A DNA stretch of 64,000 bases from Methylovirgula sp. 4M-Z18. GTDB taxonomy: Bacteria > Pseudomonadota > Alphaproteobacteria > Rhizobiales > Beijerinckiaceae. The DNA lies in contig NZ_CP149574.1 in NCBI RefSeq assembly GCF_037890675.1, forward strand, positions 1,426,001 to 1,490,000, given 5' to 3'. How positions within the stretch are numbered: position 1 is the first letter of the stretch; each line of letters opens with the position of its first letter. This document shows positions 45,928 through 53,781 of this stretch, one piece after another. A program made the position numbers and the translations under genes. The notes beneath the pieces are model-generated. The model saw nothing but the letters and a program-made list of their open reading frames with translations, ran no database searches and had not been told where the DNA came from.

Positions 45928-47160
45928 TCACGCACGCACGCGCGCTCCAAGCCGCTTCAAAAATCCCGATCCGCCGGCCGCGAGATAAGTGAACCCGGCA
46001 ATCGCCGTCGTCGCTTCCGGGCCGACTGCAGCGAGCAGCATCGGCGAGAGGGCGAGCGCTAGGAACATGCCGAGCCAGTCGCAGGTCATGCGCATGCGGA
46101 AGACGCTGGCGATTTCGTTTGGCGGAAAGGAGGTTTGCACCAGGGTGACGAAGGGAATTTGCGCGAGCGGTGCGCCCGTCGCGGCGAAGGCGGCTGCTGC
46201 CATCATGCCGGGGAGGCTGTTTGACAGGGCGAGGAGGCAAAAGCCCAATCCGCAGATCAGGCGGCCGACCGACATGAAGAGAAACGGATTGCCGATCTTG
46301 AGTTCGGCGGTCACCAGCGTCGAGGCGACATTGCCGACGCCATAGGCGGCGACGATCAGACCGAAGTGTGAAAAGTCCGCCGGGTCGTTTTGTCGAAACC
46401 GCAGCGCAGTCGCGAGGATGAGCCCGAGATACCACGCCCCATTTTGCACGCCGAAAGCAAAGATATGCGCGGCGATGACCGGCTTTCGCCCCGCCGCCAG
46501 GAAGCCGCCGAAAACCCCTTGTCGCAGGCGCGGCCAAAAGCCTGCTGGCGCGCTTGTGCGGGGCTCGTGCGCATCCGCCACATTGCGCCTAAGCCACACA
46601 AGCGTCGCTGCCGACACGAGAAAGGTCAGCGCGTCGAGACTGAAGAAGTGCTGGATCGGCAGGATCGGGATCAGCAACGCGCCGAGGCCCGGCCCGAAGA
46701 TTCGCGCGACGCGGCGCATCGCGTCGAACAGGCCATTGACCGCGCTCAATGTGTCTTTGTCGCGCGCCAGTTCGGGGAGGATCGTCTGCAGGGCCGGGTC
46801 GAAGAAGGGCTTGGCCGATGCGACGACGATCATCATCAGCGCGAGCAGCCAGAGGGGCAGGGGAGCCGACAGAAACGCGAGCCACAGGGCGGGCAACACG
46901 ACGGCCAAAGCCCGCACCAGATCCGAGATGATCATGACGCCGCGCGGATGGCGTCGGTCGGCGAAGACGCCTGCATAGAGGCTCGCAATCAGCGTGCACG
47001 CCATCTGGATCGACACGAGATAGCCGGCGAGAAAACCGAGCGCGCTGGTAGCGACGAAGATCAGGGCGATCGTATAGAGCTCGTCGCCGATGGCGGAAAA
47101 GACCATCGCCGACCAAAGCAGGGCGACGGGTTTGTTGCGGAGTGCTTTGGCGATTTGCAA
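45928..47160 (-). CDS. MFS transporter
   Basis: A 410-residue major-facilitator protein with about twelve hydrophobic helices. The motif between helices 2 and 3, SLYAGVFADRRHPRGVMIISD, is the MFS signature A. The central loop ADAHEPRTSAPAGFWPRLRQG separates the two halves. It resembles the enterobactin-exporter/MFS_3-like group (FGPGLGALLIPI), but the substrate cannot be stated. It is transcribed away from a SAM methyltransferase gene. Confidence 0.85.
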   Translation of the reverse strand: MQIAKALRNKPVALLWSAMVFSAIGDELYTIALIFVATSALGFLAGYLVSIQMACTLIASLYAGVFADRRHPRGVMIISDLVRALAVVLPALWLAFLSAPLPLWLLALMMIVVASAKPFFDPALQTILPELARDKDTLSAVNGLFDAMRRVARIFGPGLGALLIPILPIQHFFSLDALTFLVSAATLVWLRRNVADAHEPRTSAPAGFWPRLRQGVFGGFLAAGRKPVIAAHIFAFGVQNGAWYLGLILATALRFRQNDPADFSHFGLIVAAYGVGNVASTLVTAELKIGNPFLFMSVGRLICGLGFCLLALSNSLPGMMAAAAFAATGAPLAQIPFVTLVQTSFPPNEIASVFRMRMTCDWLGMFLALALSPMLLAAVGPEATTAIAGFTYLAAGGSGFLKRLGARVRA

Positions 47161-47455
47161 TCTCGAACTCTGCCGCGTTGAGCCGCTGAATTTGCGAATA
47201 CCGCGGCAAGAGGTGGCAGAGGCTACAGCTTATGCGTGCAGGGGCAAGCGGTGGGAGGCGATGTCATGGCAGGCATGCAGCCTGATGGAAGTCACGGTGC
47301 TGAGCAACGCTTAAGAATGCCCCGCCGCCGTCGCGTGTCCCCTATCTGACTGTGAAGTTCCGCTTCATAGCTCGTCAACATTATCGCGGGTAGTCGCTCG
47401 CCGGACGCCGCCTTATCTCTGCGGCGTAACCCCGGAGTTTTCGTGGAGCCTTGCA

Positions 47456-48286
47456 ATGAACCATACGATTGATCGCGTGCGCGATCATTATCGCGCGACT
47501 GGACTGGTTGCGCGGCTGAAGAGCGCGCTCGCAGCGCTTGCGCCGGAGAACCAGACGCTCGTGCCGCAGCAATTGGCGGGCCTGGACCAGTTTCACACCC
47601 GCGGCCTTGCGGCGACGGTCGAACTCGCCAAGCTGGTTGGGCTCACCGCTGACACAACAGTTCTGGATGTCGGCTCGGGCGTCGGCGGGCCGGCGCGGTT
47701 TCTGGCCGCGACCTATGGCTGCAAGGTGACGGGTGTCGACCTCAGCGAACCGTTCGTGGAGGCAGCGCGTTACCTGACCGAGCGCACCGGCCAGAGCGGG
47801 CAAGTCTCCTTCGAGCTTGCCAGCGCGCTGGAGCTTCCCTTTGAGGCCGGCAGTTTCGACACCGTATTCTTGCAGCACGTGGCCATGAATATCCCCGATC
47901 GGGCGAGGCTCTATCGCGAGATCCGGCGGGTTCTGAAGCCGCGCGGCAAATTCGCGACCTTTGACGTTGTGTTGCGGCACGGCGAACCGGATTATCCGCT
48001 GCCGTGGGCGCGAACGCCGGCGACAAGTTTTCTGTTAAGCGCCGATCAGACGCGCGAAGAGATCGAAGCGGCGGGATTCCGCCCGCTGGTCTGGCAGGAT
48101 GATACCGAGGCCGCGAAAAACTGGGCTGCCCAAGTGCGCGCATCGGGACCGCCGCCGTCGCCAAACCTTGGCGTGGTCATGGGACCGGACTTCGCGCAGT
48201 TCACCGCCAACCTTGGACAAAACATCGCGGAAGGCCGCCTCGGCATCCTCATGGCCGTGTTCGAGGCCGCTTCAATCAACAGCTGA
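47456..48286 (+). CDS. Class I SAM-dependent methyltransferase (UbiE/gamma-tocopherol MT-like)
   Basis: A 276-residue enzyme. Motif I is VLDVGSGVGGPARFLA, the ribose-binding acidic residue is in VTGVDLSEPFVEAA, and motif II is FDTVFLQHVAMNIPDR, followed by EIRRVLKPRGKFATFDVV. The pattern fits small-molecule C- or N-methyltransferases such as sarcosine/dimethylglycine methyltransferases and tocopherol/ubiquinone methyltransferases. Substrate unknown. TGGAG precedes the ATG. The next 230 bases hold only an inverted repeat. Confidence 0.83.
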   Translation: MNHTIDRVRDHYRATGLVARLKSALAALAPENQTLVPQQLAGLDQFHTRGLAATVELAKLVGLTADTTVLDVGSGVGGPARFLAATYGCKVTGVDLSEPFVEAARYLTERTGQSGQVSFELASALELPFEAGSFDTVFLQHVAMNIPDRARLYREIRRVLKPRGKFATFDVVLRHGEPDYPLPWARTPATSFLLSADQTREEIEAAGFRPLVWQDDTEAAKNWAAQVRASGPPPSPNLGVVMGPDFAQFTANLGQNIAEGRLGILMAVFEAASINS

Positions 48287-48434
48287 TCTATGGACTTAAG
48301 TCGAGGGCCTACTGATCCCCGCTTTTGCGGTACCAAGCTCGATCCTGTTGCATGTCCTGTCGCTGCGCCAGCTCAGCCGGCGCAAGGCCGCCTAGCTTGG
48401 TTTTTACGTCAGGCCCGTGAACTCGGATCAAAAT

Positions 48435-48486
48435 GGAGGCCACCCTGTCGTCCTTAGGTTAAGCCGCGGATGACAGGGTGGCCTCC
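48435..48486 (-). terminator. Large inverted repeat, probable terminator of the arginine operon
   Basis: Perfect 15-base arms ggaggccaccctgtc / gacagggtggcctcc with a 22-base loop; on the minus strand the stem is followed by ATTTTGAT. It lies 30 bases past the ridA stop, at the end of the long minus-strand gene series. Confidence 0.6.
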
Positions 48487-48515
48487 TTATCGATTGAGGC
48501 TAGCGATGAACGTGC

Positions 48516-48857
48516 TTACCCCACCACCGCGCTGACCTGGATTTCCACCAGCAGTTCCGGGGCGGCGAGGCGGGCTTCCACGGTGGCGCGCACGGGCATG
48601 TTGTTCTTGTCGATCCAGGCGTCCCACACTTTGTTGAACTCGGCGAAATGCGCGATGTCGCGCAGCCAAATGCCGGCGGTCAGCAGGTTCGACTTGGAGC
48701 TGCCAGCCTCTTGGAGCAGCGCATCGATCTGCGCGAGAATGTCGCGCGTCTGCGCCGCAACGTCGCTCCCATCCCCGGTGACGCCGGCGGTGGTCACGAT
48801 ATTGTTAACGACAACCGCCTCGCAGAAACGGACGCCAGGTTTGATACGCTTGATCAT
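48516..48857 (-). CDS. RidA-family enamine/imine deaminase
   Basis: A 113-residue RidA/YjgF protein: IVTTAGVTGDGSDVAAQTRDILAQIDALL, then NLLTAGIWLRDIAHFAEFNKVWDAW and MPVRATVEARLAAPELLVEIQ, where the Arg before the T/A-VEA stretch is the residue that binds the carboxylate of imino acids. RidA hydrolyses reactive 2-imino acids to 2-oxoacids. It follows the racemase gene by 58 bases and would clear the 2-imino acid produced by the D-amino acid dehydrogenase two genes upstream. Confidence 0.88.
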   Translation of the reverse strand: MIKRIKPGVRFCEAVVVNNIVTTAGVTGDGSDVAAQTRDILAQIDALLQEAGSSKSNLLTAGIWLRDIAHFAEFNKVWDAWIDKNNMPVRATVEARLAAPELLVEIQVSAVVG

Positions 48858-48915
48858 GAGAAACCTTTCTTGGTTTGGGGTGGCACTGATATTTCAAAAC
48901 GTGCGATTCCTCGCG

Positions 48916-50703
48916 TCACAGAATCTTCTTGCCGAAGGCCGAGAGCAGGAAATTCACGCATTCGGCCGCAACCTGGGGCGGCAGGGCGGAGGTAATTTGC
49001 GACAGGCTCAGCGAGACCATGCCGCGTTTTGCAAAGACCGCCTCCATCACCTGATGTGTCTCCCGCACCGTAATGCCTCCGAGGCCCTTGATCCAGCCCG
49101 GCATGTCGGTGACGTCGGGAGAATAATGCACGTGATAGCCCGAGGTGCCGGAGGTGACGATGTTCAAGGCCTCGCGCATGATCTGGCGCAGGCCCACCGC
49201 ATCGATCTCCACCATCGTATAGACTTTGATGCCGCGCGCTTTCAGCACTTCCGCCTCAGCTGAATCGGCGCGGCGCAGGCCGATCAGCACGATATTCTCC
49301 GGCGAGAGATATGGCGGCAGGCGGTCCATGATACGCCGCAATACCGCATGCTCGGCCGGCCATTCGTCTTCGCTGTGATCGGGCATCAGCGCGGCGAGCG
49401 GGTCGATCCACAGCAAGCCGAGGGCGTCGTGATGCGGCGCCGAGCGCTTCAGCGCGTCCCAGGCGATCCGACGATCGGGTCCGGCATCGAGCCGCGTGCG
49501 CGCGTCGTCTGCTTGCACCACGACGCCGAAGGTGCCGAGCCGTTCGCTCAGCCGATGCAGCGCGAAGACGAGATCGGCATCGCCGAGCGTATGAATGCTC
49601 ACGCTGGGCGGCTCATCGTTGTGCGGCGCCTCGCGCATTGGCACTTTCTCCACGTATTCGGATGTCATCACAGCCAGCATTGCGCCGTAATTCATCTTGA
49701 ACGACACGCTGTCGCCGACCTGCAGCGGCGGATCGGCCTCGTGCAAGTCGAGCACCAGATGATCGGACGAGGCGCCGAGCACGCGCACGCCCTTGTGCGT
49801 GGGAATGAGCCCATCCACCATCACATCCTCGCGGCCGATATTGGCGATACCGCGCAGCCGGTCGCCTTCGTCGACGAAGCGCGGCACATTGCCGAACGCG
49901 TCGAAGCCAGTCTTGCCGATGGGCAGCGACGGCTTCAATTTCACCTCCAGCAATTCGGCGGTGAGCTGGAAGACGTTTTGGTCGAGCGGCGGCCAGGGCG
50001 CATCGTGGAACGTCTCGGCGCCGCCCTGCAGAATGGCCTCGCCGACGCGTAAGTTGTTGATGCCAGGCGGCATGTCGCCCGAGACCAGAAGCGGCAGCGA
50101 CGACGAGCCGCCGCCCGAGATGAAATCGAGATGCAGGCCGGTGCGCGCCTCCACCTTGTAGGCGTGTGCGACGAGTTGGTTCATGTTGTCGACGGTGGGC
50201 ATGATGCCGCCGAAACACATAAGATTGACGCCGACGCCGACGATGCGCACGCCACTTAGATTCATTACGTCTTCGACGACGGGCAACAGATCGTTGGGCC
50301 AGATGCCCTCGCGCAGATCGCCGAGATCGACCATCAGAATGATGTCGTGCACGCGGCCGATACGCTCGGCGGTGCGCGAGATTTCGCGGATCACCGGCAG
50401 TTCCGATTGCAGGCTGACATCGACGATGCGGATGAGTTCTTCGATGCGCACCATGGGCGGCGAGCGGAGCAGCATGATCTTGCAATCGATGCCGCTGGCG
50501 CGCAGGCGGCGGATGTTCTCGAAGCGCGATTCCGCAAGGCCCGCGACACCGCCGCGCAACATTGCCCGCGCCACCGTCGGCATACCGCACGCGCCCTTGG
50601 TGACGCCGTAAACCTGAATGCCGCCCCGCGCGCAGCGGGTGACGACGGCGCGGGCATTGTGCTCGATCAGGGCAAGATTGATGGTGACGATGGGATCAGG
50701 CAT
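48916..50703 (-). CDS. Ornithine/alanine-type amino acid racemase fused to a metal-ligand-less arginase-like domain
   Basis: A 595-residue two-domain protein. Residues 1-355 match the alanine/ornithine racemase family (fold-type III PLP): INLALIEHNAR, Schiff-base Lys36 in YGVTKGACG, MVDLGDLREGI, SGGGSSSLPLL, INNLRVGEAIL, GASSDHLVLDL and the C-terminal MTSEYVEK. Residues 366-595 follow arginase: NIVLIGLRRADSAEAEVL, GIKVYTMVEIDAVG, GGITVRETHQVMEAVF. The arginase metal motif D-A-H-x-D reads D-P-L-A-A (434-438) and the D-x-D motif reads S-P-D (528-530), so it cannot bind the two Mn ions and is likely a substrate-binding or structural module. The natural substrate is inferred to be arginine or ornithine. 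Confidence 0.85.
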   Translation of the reverse strand: MPDPIVTINLALIEHNARAVVTRCARGGIQVYGVTKGACGMPTVARAMLRGGVAGLAESRFENIRRLRASGIDCKIMLLRSPPMVRIEELIRIVDVSLQSELPVIREISRTAERIGRVHDIILMVDLGDLREGIWPNDLLPVVEDVMNLSGVRIVGVGVNLMCFGGIMPTVDNMNQLVAHAYKVEARTGLHLDFISGGGSSSLPLLVSGDMPPGINNLRVGEAILQGGAETFHDAPWPPLDQNVFQLTAELLEVKLKPSLPIGKTGFDAFGNVPRFVDEGDRLRGIANIGREDVMVDGLIPTHKGVRVLGASSDHLVLDLHEADPPLQVGDSVSFKMNYGAMLAVMTSEYVEKVPMREAPHNDEPPSVSIHTLGDADLVFALHRLSERLGTFGVVVQADDARTRLDAGPDRRIAWDALKRSAPHHDALGLLWIDPLAALMPDHSEDEWPAEHAVLRRIMDRLPPYLSPENIVLIGLRRADSAEAEVLKARGIKVYTMVEIDAVGLRQIMREALNIVTSGTSGYHVHYSPDVTDMPGWIKGLGGITVRETHQVMEAVFAKRGMVSLSLSQITSALPPQVAAECVNFLLSAFGKKIL

Positions 50704-50716
50704 GGGGGGCCTCGCG

Positions 50717-50875
50717 GAACGGACCGCGGGCTTCCAGCCCGCCGTCATTGCGAGGAGCGCAGCGACGAAGCAATCCATCCACTCCCGTGAAAAAGGAGAT
50801 GGATTGCTTCGCCTCGCTCGCAATGACGGCGCGTGTTGGCGCGTCGTTTGCGGGCTGGAAGCCCGCGGTCCGTTC
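50717..50875. repeat. Nested large inverted repeat between the racemase and D-amino acid dehydrogenase genes
   Basis: Outer arms of 26 bases (50717-50742 and 50850-50875) are perfect reverse complements and each contains a gcgggcttccagcccgc hairpin. Inside is a second, imperfect inverted pair, gtcattgcgag to gcaatccatc (50744-50779) against 50798-50827, of a type common as dispersed repeats in proteobacteria. The whole spacer 50704-50891 is repeat, with no gene. Confidence 0.85.
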
Positions 50876-50891
50876 GAACTCGTTCACTCCC

Positions 50892-52136
50892 TCACGCATA
50901 GAGCAGCCCCGTCGGATCAATCTCCGTCTTCCGTCCCGCGATCAGATCGGAGAGGAATTGGCCAGAGCCGCAGGCCATGGTCCAGCCGACATGGCCGTGG
51001 CCAGTGTCGAGATAGAGGTTGTCGTATTTGGCCTTGCCGTGCACCGGCACAGAGGCCGGCATCATCGGCCTGAGGCCCGCCCAGAGCTGGGCTTTCGATT
51101 CATCGATCACGCCGGGGAAGAGATCATGTGCGGTCTTGAAAATCGAGTTGAAATTCTCGCGCGTCCAGCTTCGGTCATAGCCGGCAAATTCCGCCGTCGA
51201 GGCGACGCGTAGGCGATTGCCGAGGCGCGAATAGGCGACGAGACGATCTTCGTCCGCGCCGCCCAATGTCGGGCCCTTGTCGTCGTCGATCGGGATCGTC
51301 GCCGAATAGCCTTTCACTGGATAGATCGGCAGGTGCACGCCGATCTTCCGCGAGAGCAGAGCGCCTTCCGCGCCCATCGACAAAACGGCGGCGTCGCAAG
51401 GGATGAGGCCACGCGAGGTTTTGATCGCGCGCACTCTGTTGGCCTCGATGTCGAGACCTTCGATCAGCGTGTCGAGTTGAAATGTAACATTGAGATGTTC
51501 GCGGCACCATTGCGCAAGGTTGCGCGAGAAGAGATTGGAATCGCCGGTCTGATCCATCGGCGAATAGAGCGCGCCGGCGATCTGGTCTTTGGCGGCGGCG
51601 AGACCGGGATCGAGCTCGACCACGCGGTTCGGGTCGACTACTTCGAACGCGATGCCGTGCTCGCTAATGAAGCGCATGTGCTTGATGCCGGCTTCCAGAC
51701 TCTCCGGCGTGCGGAAGAAATAGAGAATCCCCTTGCGCAAATCGGCATATCGAATGCCGGTGTGTTGCTGCAGCGCGTTGATGCATTCGCGCGAATGCAG
51801 CGCGAGGCGCAGTTTCAGCGCCGAATTGGCATCGGCGCGCTTTCGCGAGCATTGCATCAGGAAGCGCAAGGACCAGGTGAAGAAATGAGGATCGAGCGTC
51901 GGACGCACCTTGATGCCAAGATCCTTCCGGAACAGCGCTTTGACGAAGGTGCGCAGCGCGGCAGGCGAGGCCCAGGATGTGGAATCGCCCGGCGAAACGA
52001 GGCCCGCATTGCCCCAGGATGTCTCGACCGCGACATCCTTCTGCCGGTCGACGACGACGACCTCGTGGCCATCGCGACCAAGATAATAAGCCGCCGCCGT
52101 ACCGACGACGCCCGCGCCGAGGATGACGATTTTCAT
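50892..52136 (-). CDS. FAD-dependent D-amino acid dehydrogenase (DadA-like)
   Basis: A 414-residue flavoprotein of the DAO superfamily: dinucleotide-binding KIVILGAGVVGTAAAYYL, SWGNAGLVSPG after the FAD loop, PVKGYSATIP, and the C-terminal FAD contact YLDTGHGHVGWTMACGSG. DadA-type enzymes oxidise D-amino acids to 2-imino acids and pass electrons to quinones. Alone it could serve D-alanine. In this operon, with a racemase, RidA, a guanidinobutyrase and a 2-oxoacid decarboxylase, D-arginine is the inferred substrate. Pseudomonas D-arginine dehydrogenase (DauA) is a different subfamily. Confidence 0.88.
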   Translation of the reverse strand: MKIVILGAGVVGTAAAYYLGRDGHEVVVVDRQKDVAVETSWGNAGLVSPGDSTSWASPAALRTFVKALFRKDLGIKVRPTLDPHFFTWSLRFLMQCSRKRADANSALKLRLALHSRECINALQQHTGIRYADLRKGILYFFRTPESLEAGIKHMRFISEHGIAFEVVDPNRVVELDPGLAAAKDQIAGALYSPMDQTGDSNLFSRNLAQWCREHLNVTFQLDTLIEGLDIEANRVRAIKTSRGLIPCDAAVLSMGAEGALLSRKIGVHLPIYPVKGYSATIPIDDDKGPTLGGADEDRLVAYSRLGNRLRVASTAEFAGYDRSWTRENFNSIFKTAHDLFPGVIDESKAQLWAGLRPMMPASVPVHGKAKYDNLYLDTGHGHVGWTMACGSGQFLSDLIAGRKTEIDPTGLLYA

Positions 52137-52164
52137 AGGCTGTTCCTTTTATACCTCTTAGCTG

Positions 52165-52254
52165 CCCTTCTTCCGCACCGCAAACCGCGTATAGCCGGTT
52201 TGTACATTCTCAATGCTGAACTCGGGCAGGCGCGAGTTCAGTGCGGGAGAAGGG
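52165..52254. repeat. Family B palindromic repeat in the arginine operon
   Basis: Outer arms cccttcttccgcac / gtgcgggagaaggg enclose atgctgaactcgggcaggcgcgagttcag. It is closely related to 14462-14549 and 60728-60797 and fills the spacer between the aldehyde dehydrogenase and D-amino acid dehydrogenase genes. Confidence 0.7.
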
Positions 52255-52262
52255 ATCACCGC

Positions 52263-53702
52263 TCACAACCTTGTCGTCGTGTGCTTCACTTCCAAATACG
52301 CCGATAGCCCCCACGGCCCGAGTTCGCGGCCGATGCCGCTTGCTTTGAAACCGCCCCAGGAAGTCTCGACGAAGATCACTTGCGGCGAATTGATCCAGAC
52401 ATGACCGGCGTCGATCGCATCGGCGATGCGATTGGCGCGGGTTACATCGGAGGACATCACGGTCGCGACCAGACCGAAGTCGCAGTCGTTGGCGAGCACC
52501 ACCGCTTCCTCCTCTGTCTCGAACGTGCGCGTGCACAACACGGGGCCGAAAATCTCCTCGCGCCACAGCGCGCTCGTCACGGGCACGTCGGTGAAGATCG
52601 TGGGCGCGATGAACCAGCCGTGGTTCATGCCTTCATAGCGCCCGCCGCCGGTGACGAGGCGCAAGCCCTCCGCTTTGCCGCGTTCGATGTAGCCGAGCAC
52701 TTTGTCGTACTGCGCTTTCATCGTCATCGGCCCGAGCGTGGTCGCCTCATCGAGCGGATCACCGGGCCGCAACGCGCGCGCTGCGGCAATGACGCGCTGC
52801 ATGACTTCATCGGCGATTTCGCGAGCGAGCAGAAGCCGTGAGGTCGCCGAACACATTTGCCCTGCGTTGAAGAAAATGCCGCCCGTGATGCACTCGACGG
52901 CCTGGTCTAGATCAGCGTCGGCGCACACGACGATGGGCGATTTGCCGCCGAGCTCCAGCCCGACCGATTTGACGCCCGCCGCCGCGGCGGCCATGACGCG
53001 CGCGCCGACCGCATTGGAACCAGTGAAGGAAATCTTGGCAAGATCGGGATGGGTCGTCATCGGCGCGCCGACATCGAGCCCGGTGCCGGTGACGATGTTG
53101 AGCACGCCCGGTGGCAGATTCACTCTTTGCGCGATCGCGCCCATTTCCAATTCGACGATCGGCGTGATCTCGGACGGTTTCAGAACGATGGTGCAGCCCG
53201 CGGCGAGCGCCGGTGCCACCTTCCAGGCGGTGGTGACGAGCGGGAAGTTCCACGGCACGATGAGGCCGACAACACCTGTCGGCTCCAGCCGCAGGCGTGA
53301 TGCGAAGGCGGAATCCGGCACGGCGACAGCGCTATTTTGCTTATCTTCGAGCGCCACCGCTTGTTCGGCATAATACTCGTAGGTGTTCGCGGCATCGCTC
53401 AAGTCGATGCGCGCCTCAGCGATCGGCTTGCCGTTGTTGCGCGAGGAGAGGCGCGCAAGCTCCTCGGCCCGGGAGCGCAGTTCCGAGGCAATCGCGCGCA
53501 GATAGACCGCACGGCCCTGGCCGCCAAGGTTTTTCCAGGCCGGAAAGGCGCGCTTGGCCGCGGCAGCAGCTTTGATGACATCCTCGGCGCCGCCGGCCGC
53601 GACCGTATGATAGGCGGTCTCGCGATAGGGATCGTACACATCGATCGTCGCCGGTTTTGTTGGGGCCTGCCAACGGCCGTCGATGAAGAGTTGATCGTGC
53701 AT
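52263..53702 (-). CDS. Aldehyde dehydrogenase, probable 4-guanidinobutyraldehyde dehydrogenase
   Basis: A 479-residue NAD(P)-dependent enzyme: GLIVPWNFPLVTTAWKVAPAL with the catalytic Asn, FTGSNAVGARV, catalytic Glu in GLELGGKSP, and nucleophile Cys in FFNAGQMCSATSR. EEIFGPVLCTRTF and the C-terminal GIGRELGPWGLSAYLEVK place it among betaine- and amino-aldehyde dehydrogenases. Next to the guanidinobutyrase and AruI-like genes, oxidation of 4-guanidinobutyraldehyde (the KauB step) is the natural role. A 79-base spacer with a family A repeat separates it from the decarboxylase gene. Confidence 0.88.
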   Translation of the reverse strand: MHDQLFIDGRWQAPTKPATIDVYDPYRETAYHTVAAGGAEDVIKAAAAAKRAFPAWKNLGGQGRAVYLRAIASELRSRAEELARLSSRNNGKPIAEARIDLSDAANTYEYYAEQAVALEDKQNSAVAVPDSAFASRLRLEPTGVVGLIVPWNFPLVTTAWKVAPALAAGCTIVLKPSEITPIVELEMGAIAQRVNLPPGVLNIVTGTGLDVGAPMTTHPDLAKISFTGSNAVGARVMAAAAAGVKSVGLELGGKSPIVVCADADLDQAVECITGGIFFNAGQMCSATSRLLLAREIADEVMQRVIAAARALRPGDPLDEATTLGPMTMKAQYDKVLGYIERGKAEGLRLVTGGGRYEGMNHGWFIAPTIFTDVPVTSALWREEIFGPVLCTRTFETEEEAVVLANDCDFGLVATVMSSDVTRANRIADAIDAGHVWINSPQVIFVETSWGGFKASGIGRELGPWGLSAYLEVKHTTTRL

Positions 53703-53739
53703 CTGGTGCTACCTTGTGTTTCTCTATCGGGCGGTGCTT

Positions 53740-53764
53740 CCTTCTCCCCGATCGTGGGGGAAGG
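53740..53764. repeat. Family A palindromic repeat
   Basis: A ccttctccccgatcgtgggggaagg hairpin lies in the spacer between the decarboxylase and aldehyde dehydrogenase genes. Confidence 0.5.
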
Positions 53765-53781
53765 GAACGCGCCGCATCAGT

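Noticed and set aside
48309-48443. 44-codon minus-strand GTG frame (VASILIRVHGPDVKTKLGG...) downstream of ridA
   Set aside because: Its start lies within the terminator stem of the operon and I recognise no family; coding status cannot be supported.
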